A DNA stretch of 64,000 bases, taken from assembly GCA_016712745.1 (NCBI GenBank), contig JADJQN010000004.1:520322-584321 (forward strand), read 5' to 3'. Below are positions 59,233 through 64,000 of the stretch, in pieces. The position numbers were made by a program, and so were the translations under genes. How positions within the stretch are numbered: position 1 is the stretch's first letter; the number at the start of each line of letters is the position of its first letter. Origin of the DNA: Sandaracinaceae bacterium. GTDB taxonomy: Bacteria > Myxococcota_A > Polyangia > Polyangiales > JADJQN01. The notes under the pieces are model-generated. The model did no database searches, was not told the origin of the DNA, and saw only the letters and a list, made by a program, of their open reading frames with translations.

Positions 59233-59877
59233 TCACGCGCCCGTGGCGCCCGCGTTCGTGAAGAGCGCGGCAGCGTCGCGCGCGCCGAGATGCGCGAGGT
59301 AGTGGCCGATGGCCCCCCGGAAGAATTCCATGCGGTTCTTGATGCCCTTCGCGCGCCAGGCCTCGTCCATCTTGTCGGCGACGTCCGCTTCGACCCGCAG
59401 CGGGAGGATCTTCACATCGAGCGGCTCGCCGTCGCGCGCGCGCGTCTTGCGCGGTCCGACGTTGATGCGGCCCTTCTCGGCCTCGCGGATCTTCCAGATG
59501 AGGTAGCGGCGGTCATCGCTGCCCGTCGCACGCCCCACGACCTCGAGGTACTTCGTCTGCAGCTCCTCGATCGTCATCGCCGCGAACCGACCCCGCGGCT
59601 TCGGCGGCGGGCTCTCGGCGAGCGTCGTCTCGGGCTCGGGCACCGACGTCTCGCGCGCGCTGGTGCGCGTCGGGCGCTGCGGCTCCTCGGCGGGCGCGGG
59701 CTCGACCGCGCGCGCGGCCAACGCCTCCTCGATGCGCCGGACGAGGAACTTCTTGTTCGGGCTCTTCGTGCTCTCCCCCGTCGCCTCCTTGAAGCGCTCC
59801 CACAGCGCCGGCAGCCCGAGGGCTGCGAGGTTCTCCTTCTTGGCCTTCGTCTTCGCGGTCTTGGTCTTCGTGCTCAT
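59233..59877 (-). CDS. Putative DNA-binding protein with two SAP/DUF2924-like helical repeats and an RHH-like end
   Basis: 214 residues. A Lys-rich N-terminal tail is followed by two similar helical units (LGLPALWERFKEATG...NKKFLVRRIEEAL near 18-55; IEELQTKYLEVVGRATG...RYLIWKIREAEKG near 100-140), joined by a Pro/Glu-rich linker. The C-terminal segment KILPLRVEADVADKMDEAW resembles a ribbon-helix-helix N terminus. The repeats resemble DUF2924/SAP-type DNA-binding helices. I infer DNA binding; it could act on the repeated promoters. GAGGAG lies 8 bases before the ATG. Confidence 0.65.
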   Translation of the reverse strand: MSTKTKTAKTKAKKENLAALGLPALWERFKEATGESTKSPNKKFLVRRIEEALAARAVEPAPAEEPQRPTRTSARETSVPEPETTLAESPPPKPRGRFAAMTIEELQTKYLEVVGRATGSDDRRYLIWKIREAEKGRINVGPRKTRARDGEPLDVKILPLRVEADVADKMDEAWRAKGIKNRMEFFRGAIGHYLAHLGARDAAALFTNAGATGA

Positions 59878-59985
59878 GACTGCTCTCCTCGTCGGGCGCT
59901 GGGTACACGTCGCCCTTCACGCGCGCGCCCTTGGCTCGCGTGGTGGGCTTGCGCTCCGTGAGGGAGCGCGTCGTCGCTCAGGTCG

Positions 59986-60276
59986 TCAGCGCTTCAGGCT
60001 CGCGAAGCACGCGAGGTCGATGGCGCGCGGGTCGCTCGACACGAAGCTGAAGCGTCCCTCCGCAGCGAGCCAGGGTTGCACCTCGACCCGGTCGGCGGCG
60101 GTCACGCCGCCCGCGCGCTCGAGGTCCTCGTCGTCGCGGATGTACTGCCCGTCCTGGTCGGGGTCGTAGTCGGCGCGTAGCGCGTTCTTCAGCACCGCGA
60201 CGATGCGCACCTCGTGGCCCCGCAGATAAGCGTGCTCGGTGCCGTCGTAGGTCGTCGTCGTGCCGAGCGTCTTCAT
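59986..60276 (-). CDS. 96-residue phage-region protein, unknown
   Basis: The start overlaps the preceding small gene by 4 bases (ATGA). Beta-rich small domain (EHAYLRGHEVRIVAVLKNAL, DRVEVQPWLAAEGRFSFVSSD) with an acidic centre. No family recognised. Confidence 0.7.
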   Translation of the reverse strand: MKTLGTTTTYDGTEHAYLRGHEVRIVAVLKNALRADYDPDQDGQYIRDDEDLERAGGVTAADRVEVQPWLAAEGRFSFVSSDPRAIDLACFASLKR

Positions 60277-60485
60277 CGTGCCTCCTTCGCGGCGGCGAGC
60301 CCCGCCCGGTACGCGGCCTCGAGCGCGGCCTTCACCGACCAGACCGCGACGTCGTGGAAGTCGAGCGAGTCGCTCTTGCGTGTCTCGAGCGTGTCGATGT
60401 GGAGCGTCGCCTTCGCGATGGCGGCGAGCAGCTCGTCGACCGTCGGCTCCTTCTTGTTGGGGCGCTTCTTGTTCGTGGTCTGCAT
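60273..60485 (-). CDS. 70-residue conserved phage/plasmid protein (possibly DUF6900-like)
   Basis: Start ATG at 60485 with GGAGGA 5 bases upstream. Core LLAAIAKATLHIDTLETRKS and DSLDFHDVAVWSVKAALEAA resembles a short family common on plasmids and phages; I think of DUF6900 but cannot confirm. Driven by promoter copy 4; coupled to the 96-residue gene. Confidence 0.7.
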   Translation of the reverse strand: MQTTNKKRPNKKEPTVDELLAAIAKATLHIDTLETRKSDSLDFHDVAVWSVKAALEAAYRAGLAAAKEAR

Positions 60486-60512
60486 CGTCGTCCTCCGCGT
60501 TGATCGCTTCGC

Positions 60513-60565
60513 CATACAGGCTTCCGTTCGCGCCCCCAGCAAGGTCATTCCGTGAAGAATCGACC
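60513..60565 (-). promoter_or_regulatory. Repeated promoter cassette, copy 4
   Basis: On the minus strand: TTGCTG (60542-60537), 18-base spacer, TGTATG (60518-60513). It lacks the GTCCTCACGCGACGGGCAC leader but keeps the GAACGGAAGCC spacer end and shares GCGAGGTCGA upstream with copy 2. 28 bases from -10 to start. Confidence 0.6.
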
Positions 60566-60587
60566 TCGCTGGGAACCGCGCTCGCGC

Positions 60588-60863
60588 TCAACGCGTGGCG
60601 ACGCTCCACGCGGTCTTCGACCCGTAGCGGAGCTGCTCTCCCTCGACGAGGAAGACGTCGCTCTTGGCCGTGCCGCGCTCGAGGCGGGGCTCCTCGTCGT
60701 CGTCGCCATCGCCGTCCTCGTCGCGATCGGCGCGGAGCATCTCTTCGCGCGTCGTCACGCCTGCGAGGCTCAGCTCGAACGGCCAGTTGGGTTGGGACAT
60801 CACAAGGACCTCGGCGTTCGGGTCCTGCTCCTCCAGCAGCTCGATCAGCTCGCTCACCTTCAT
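60588..60863 (-). CDS. 91-residue protein, unknown
   Basis: Start ATG at 60863. N-terminal helix VSELIELLEEQDPNAEVLVM followed by SQPNWPFELSLAGV, an acidic Asp/Glu run (residues about 46-58) and a short beta end (DVFLVEGEQLRYGSKTAWSV). The pattern occurs in small proteins of mobile elements; function unknown. Promoter copy 5 lies upstream. Confidence 0.7.
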   Translation of the reverse strand: MKVSELIELLEEQDPNAEVLVMSQPNWPFELSLAGVTTREEMLRADRDEDGDGDDDEEPRLERGTAKSDVFLVEGEQLRYGSKTAWSVATR

Positions 60864-60913
60864 GTCGTCGTCTCCGTCGGGGTGGTTCGTGCGGTGCGCC
60901 CCGTTCGCGACGA

Positions 60914-60965
60914 CATACAGGCTTCCTTCTGGCGACCTTCCAAGGCGAAGAAGCGAGAAATCGTG
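60914..60965 (-). promoter_or_regulatory. Repeated promoter cassette, copy 5
   Basis: The most diverged copy. On the minus strand: TTGGAA (60943-60938), 18-base spacer ending AAGGAAGCC, TGTATG (60919-60914). The TCGCTTCTTCGCC upstream word matches copy 2. 51 bases from -10 to the 91-residue gene. Confidence 0.55.
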
Positions 60966-61014
60966 CTGGCGCGCGGAAGCCCGCGTTACCTCGCGAGAAC
61001 TCTGCGCGCGGTCC

Positions 61015-61251
61015 TCACGCGGCCTTGTCGTGCAGGTCCTCGATGGCGTCCTTCAGCGCGACGAGCGCGGCCTCGACCTTGGTCACGGCCTCGGTCTGCG
61101 CGCGACCCATCTCGGCCACCTTGTCGAACAGCTCGCGGAGCTGAGCGTCCTTCTTCTCGTTCACCTTCCAGAACGCCCACGCCAAGACGGCCACGAGCCC
61201 GTAGGGCCCGGTCGCCTGAAGCCACGTCGCAACGCTGGTGAAGTCCTCCAT
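61015..61251 (-). CDS. Holin-like small membrane protein
   Basis: 78 residues: one N-terminal membrane helix (GPYGLVAVLAWAFWKV) followed by a charged coiled coil (KKDAQLRELFDKVAEM, VTKVEAALVALKDAIEDL). This one-helix-plus-coil layout matches BhlA/UviB-type holins. It lies 15 bases downstream of the amidase gene, the normal place for a lysis partner. Confidence 0.65.
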   Translation of the reverse strand: MEDFTSVATWLQATGPYGLVAVLAWAFWKVNEKKDAQLRELFDKVAEMGRAQTEAVTKVEAALVALKDAIEDLHDKAA

Positions 61252-61266
61252 CTCGTTCTCCTCGGG

Positions 61267-62004
61267 TCAGGCCACGGCGTGCGTGGGCAGTAGGTCTCGG
61301 ACGTCAGCGCGGCGCACGCCGGTGGAGCGCTTCACCGCCTCCTCGAACGCAACGTCGGGCGCGAGCCCGGCCTCGACGCGCAGCCACGCGTAGAGGACGA
61401 GCATCGAGCCGTCGGCGTGCCCGAAGTACTGGTGCGCGAGCACACCCGGCAGCGGCGCCTTTGCGGCAGCAGGCACGAGGCAGAGCGCGAAGCGTCCGTC
61501 CCGCAGCCCCGGCCAGGCGCGCGGCACGGCGATGCCCGGGGCGGGCGCGCTCGTCGTCCAGCGCACGAGCGCGGCAACCGCCTCTGCCTGCGCGGGCGTC
61601 GGCAGAACGTACTCGCCCTTGTGCGCCCACGGCGCCTTGATGACGCGCGACCACGGCAGGCCCGGCTTCAGGTAGCTCGGGTAGTACGGGTTCACGACCT
61701 CAACGCCGAACGACGCGCCGTTGTGCTGGCTCGCGTGCCAGAGGATGTCCGTCGCGAGGTCGCCGTGCTGCGTGAGCGCGCCGTCCGCGCCCATCACGAG
61801 GTGGACGCTGAGCCCACGCTTCTTCAGCACTGCGATGGTCGAGTCGACGCTGCGCGTGACGGTCTCGTGGATGACGAGCTCGACGGCGCGCGCCCGCTTG
61901 CCCTTCGGTGCGAACCGATGGACGCCGGCCTCGGCGTACGTGCGCACGGAGAGCCCGTCGACGAGGGGCGTCGCAACGCCGCTGACGATGAAGCCGCCGC
62001 TCAC
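61267..62004 (-). CDS. N-acetylmuramoyl-L-alanine amidase-like endolysin
   Basis: 245 residues. An Amidase_2/PGRP-type domain with zinc-ligand candidates His46 (LVIHETVTRS) and His90 (ILWHASQHNG) and the family stretch VHLVMGADGALTQHGDLATD. A C-terminal region of about 100 residues has no clear cell-wall-binding domain. It likely cuts the amide bond between MurNAc and L-Ala for phage release. The GTG start overlaps the upstream gene stop (GTGA); the holin-like gene follows. Confidence 0.83.
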   Translation of the reverse strand: MSGGFIVSGVATPLVDGLSVRTYAEAGVHRFAPKGKRARAVELVIHETVTRSVDSTIAVLKKRGLSVHLVMGADGALTQHGDLATDILWHASQHNGASFGVEVVNPYYPSYLKPGLPWSRVIKAPWAHKGEYVLPTPAQAEAVAALVRWTTSAPAPGIAVPRAWPGLRDGRFALCLVPAAAKAPLPGVLAHQYFGHADGSMLVLYAWLRVEAGLAPDVAFEEAVKRSTGVRRADVRDLLPTHAVA

Positions 62005-62429
62005 TGGCCGGGCTCCTTCCCTTGGAGCTGTTCGACGGCGCGCGCCGGCATCTTCAGCCCCTTGTCGAAGAACTGCCGCATCGTCTCAGTCGCGATCGGG
62101 CGCGTGAGCACCTTGTCGGTCTTGCTGCGCATGCGCTCAACGACGCGGCCGCGCTTCACGAGCTGCGAGTGCAGTTCGTCGACGAGCAGCCGGTGCAGGT
62201 GCCCCGCGCTGCCCTGTTGCGCAGGGTACTCCTGCTCGTCGACCGGCGAGCGGATCAAGAACTCCCGCGAGCGACAGGTGGGGCACTCGGGAAGCGGTAC
62301 GACGTCGTCCTCGACCTGATCGTCACGCTCGACACCCGCCTCGATCGTCGCGAGAGGGATGCGGTTCTCGCGGTCGCACTTGGCGCAACGCTGAACGACC
62401 TCGGTGCTGGTGATCTCCTGAATTGCCAT
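62001..62429 (-). CDS. Zinc-ribbon phage-region protein
   Basis: 142 residues from the ATG at 62429 with GAGGAG 4 bases upstream. Two CxxC pairs (RCAKCDRENR and ECPTCRSREF) about 40 residues apart form a zinc ribbon; the second half is helical and basic (LHRLLVDELHSQLVKRGRVV). Function unknown; it sits between tail-fibre and lysis genes. Confidence 0.75.
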   Translation of the reverse strand: MAIQEITSTEVVQRCAKCDRENRIPLATIEAGVERDDQVEDDVVPLPECPTCRSREFLIRSPVDEQEYPAQQGSAGHLHRLLVDELHSQLVKRGRVVERMRSKTDKVLTRPIATETMRQFFDKGLKMPARAVEQLQGKEPGQ

Positions 62430-62436
62430 GTGCTCC

Positions 62437-64000
62437 TCACGCGATCGCGGTGTACGAGCCGAACCAGTACGCGGTCGCTGCTGCAGCCAGCGACTGGTAC
62501 GAGAAGAAGCCGAAGCCATCGCGGTCGGCGTAGCCGGTGCTCGGCGTGCCGGAGAAGCCGCCGCTTGCCGAGTTCACGCTCAAGGTGATCGACGACGGCG
62601 CTGCCGGGAATCGATTGCGGAAGGTAACCCCTCCACCACCCGCGACCGTGCGCGTGCCGTTGAAGGAGTTGGTCCACTCCATGCCGAGACGCCCAACCTC
62701 GCGCACCGTGCCCGAGAGTTCGAACGCGGAGTTGACGGTGCTGCTCATGGGCAGCAGCCACCTACGTGTCCACGTCGTGAACGTCGCCGCGAACGTGTCC
62801 TCGTGTAGGAACTCGAAGTCGAGTCGCGAGAAGCGAAACCCGCCCGCGTAGTAGCTCGTGTTGTCTCGTGCCCACGCGCTGCCGTTCCACGAGGCGTTCA
62901 GCGTGAACCAGATGGAATCGCCGTCCGCGTAGACGCGGAGGCGTGCCCCGACGCCGCCGTTGCCCTGCGAGTCCCAGAGCAAGGCCTTGGTCCCGCCGAG
63001 GTTGGGTTGGCGAATCGCCTTGTGCTGCCCGGGGCTGGCTTCGTTGCCGCGGAAGTGATCACCCTCGTAGGCGTCGAGTACCTCGGCGAGCGCGGTCTCG
63101 ACGTTCACCGCGTTGAGGTTGCCGCCGGCGTCGGCGACCGAGATGGCGCTCGCGGCGTGCACGCCGCTCGCCTGGTTCACGTGACCGTTGAGCCCACCGA
63201 GTAGCGTCACGAGCGCGGCGCGCAGCGTGCCCGCCGCGATCGCCGTGGGCGCACCGGCGATCGCATCCACGCCGACGAGACCAACGCCGGGCGCGGAGGC
63301 ACCGGTGGCGAGGAGGTCGGTTACGATCTCCTGGAGCTGTGACTGCACGTTCGTGCCGGCGACGTTGTTGTGGGGCGTGGCCGCGATGGCCGCCGCGTTG
63401 TGCGCGCCGGTGGCCGCGCTCACGTGCGTGTTGAGGAAGCCGAGGAGCTGCACGAGCTGGCTCTTCACCGAGCCCGCTGGGAGCGCGTTCGGCGCGCCCG
63501 CTGCCGCGTCCACGCCGACACGCGAGGCGCCGGAGCTGCCCACAGCTCCGGTCGAGAGGTCGTCGATCAGCTCGTCGACAGCGGCCTGCACGTTGCCCGC
63601 GCCGACGAAGCCATGCGGCGCGTAATCGATGGCGGTCGCGGCGTGGCGCCGGGCGACGGCGGTGAAGTGGTCGCGCAGCTCGGCGTCGGCCTCGTCGAGC
63701 GCGGCCTGCACCGTCGCGGCAAGTGGCTGAAGGATGCTCCAGGTGCCGGTCACCACGGAGACCGAGGAACCCTGCGCGAAGATGAAGGCCTGCCGGCGCG
63801 AGGTGTCGAGGTCCGCGACGAGGATCTGCGTCTGCCCGGGTCGTCGTCGCACGTCGCAGAGGAGCAGCTCGTCGGCCTGCAGCGCAGGCTTCGGCGCGAC
63901 GCCGATGGCCCCCTCGGGCGCCTGCCGCACCACGAGCTCGAACGACTCGTCGCGCCGGAAGAACACCTGCTGGGAGTTGCCGTCCGTGCGCGGGTCGGAG
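62437..64000 (-). CDS. Phage tail-fibre-like protein, 5' end outside the window
   Basis: At least 521 residues; the frame is open to the window edge (SDPRTDGNSQQVFFRRDESF), and the GTG at 63966 is not a likely start. The middle holds two repeats of about 100 residues (GVDAAAGAPNALPAGSVKSQ / GVDAIAGAPTAIAAGTLRAA, each followed by N-x-HV-x2-A-x-G-x-H) and several VQAAVDEL-type helices typical of trimeric tail fibres. The C-terminal domain is Gly/Ser-rich and beta-rich (GGVTFRNRFPAAPSSITL) and ends in an aromatic GSYTA motif. It probably recognises the host surface. Confidence 0.75.
   Translation of the reverse strand, partial: SDPRTDGNSQQVFFRRDESFELVVRQAPEGAIGVAPKPALQADELLLCDVRRRPGQTQILVADLDTSRRQAFIFAQGSSVSVVTGTWSILQPLAATVQAALDEADAELRDHFTAVARRHAATAIDYAPHGFVGAGNVQAAVDELIDDLSTGAVGSSGASRVGVDAAAGAPNALPAGSVKSQLVQLLGFLNTHVSAATGAHNAAAIAATPHNNVAGTNVQSQLQEIVTDLLATGASAPGVGLVGVDAIAGAPTAIAAGTLRAALVTLLGGLNGHVNQASGVHAASAISVADAGGNLNAVNVETALAEVLDAYEGDHFRGNEASPGQHKAIRQPNLGGTKALLWDSQGNGGVGARLRVYADGDSIWFTLNASWNGSAWARDNTSYYAGGFRFSRLDFEFLHEDTFAATFTTWTRRWLLPMSSTVNSAFELSGTVREVGRLGMEWTNSFNGTRTVAGGGGVTFRNRFPAAPSSITLSVNSASGGFSGTPSTGYADRDGFGFFSYQSLAAAATAYWFGSYTAIA

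Noticed and set aside
56291..60545. Conserved short peptide (TEACMSSRDGH) in the repeated cassette as a leader peptide
   Set aside because: The conservation is at DNA level in all frames, the copies diverge after a few codons and one lacks the region; a promoter explains the fixed 18-base spacing better.
1..64000. CRISPR arrays, riboswitches and insertion sequences
   Set aside because: No regularly spaced short repeats with unique spacers, no recognisable riboswitch core and no transposase with terminal inverted repeats were seen on reading both strands.

Overview
The window looks like a piece of a myxobacterial chromosome (Myxococcota, most like the Polyangiales/Sandaracinaceae side). The evidence is high G+C, many surface lipoproteins with Asp/Ala/Ser/Gly-rich linkers, a MYXO-CTERM-type sorting tail on a secreted peptidase, FHA/zinc-ribbon proteins, a DUF6178 protein, a small TIGR04563-like protein and a partial myxobacterial-style nuo cluster. 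This assignment is inferred from gene content; no 16S or marker search was possible.

Bases 1-47,300 read as ordinary chromosome with short operons on both strands. In order: an FHA-domain protein; an alpha/beta hydrolase pair; an S41 processing protease; a thiopurine methyltransferase-like gene; mlaF-mlaD lipid transport genes; envelope proteins; a B12-binding MerR-type regulator with a DCC-family protein, divergent from a fasciclin lipoprotein across a strong dyad; nuoE-F-J-K-L-M-N (14.6-23.5 kb) with a strikingly extended NuoL; a three-gene sarcosine/opine-oxidase-like dehydrogenase operon; a B12/radical-SAM protein; a giant Calx-beta/FG-GAP-type repeat lipoprotein; a CAP lipoprotein-miaE-lepB operon divergent from tsaB-yajQ; a nucleotidyltransferase/54-aa pair; a patch of decayed genes at 39.1-41.6 kb (two FG-GAP fragments, a cytochrome-c-like fragment and a shortened universal stress protein); and sseA-glgA with a divergent TIGR01777 epimerase.

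A tRNA-Asn(GTT) gene at 47,268-47,343 marks a sharp change. Everything to its right is on the minus strand and visibly richer in G+C, so it is probably a genomic island, although no integrase or direct repeat is visible inside the window. Its first part (47.8-55.4 kb) is a heavy-metal-type tripartite efflux operon (outer-membrane factor, adaptor, RND pump) followed by a response regulator and sensor kinase, plus a small EamA transporter upstream. The RND pump gene carries an in-frame TGA where the family has Trp.

The second part (56.0-64.0 kb) is phage-like: a partial tail-fibre-like gene, a zinc-ribbon protein, an amidase endolysin, a holin-like protein and a set of small proteins. Embedded in it is a peptide-modification module: a glutamine-synthetase-fold amidoligase (frameshifted here) and two different gamma-glutamylcyclotransferase-fold proteins, in tight overlap with an 80-aa protein. 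Five copies of one promoter/leader cassette, each with an 18-bp spacer between a TTGCTA-like and a TGTATG box, sit directly upstream of the small genes and the amidoligase, so these genes probably form one regulon. This module and its repeated promoter are the best candidates for an under-described system in the window.
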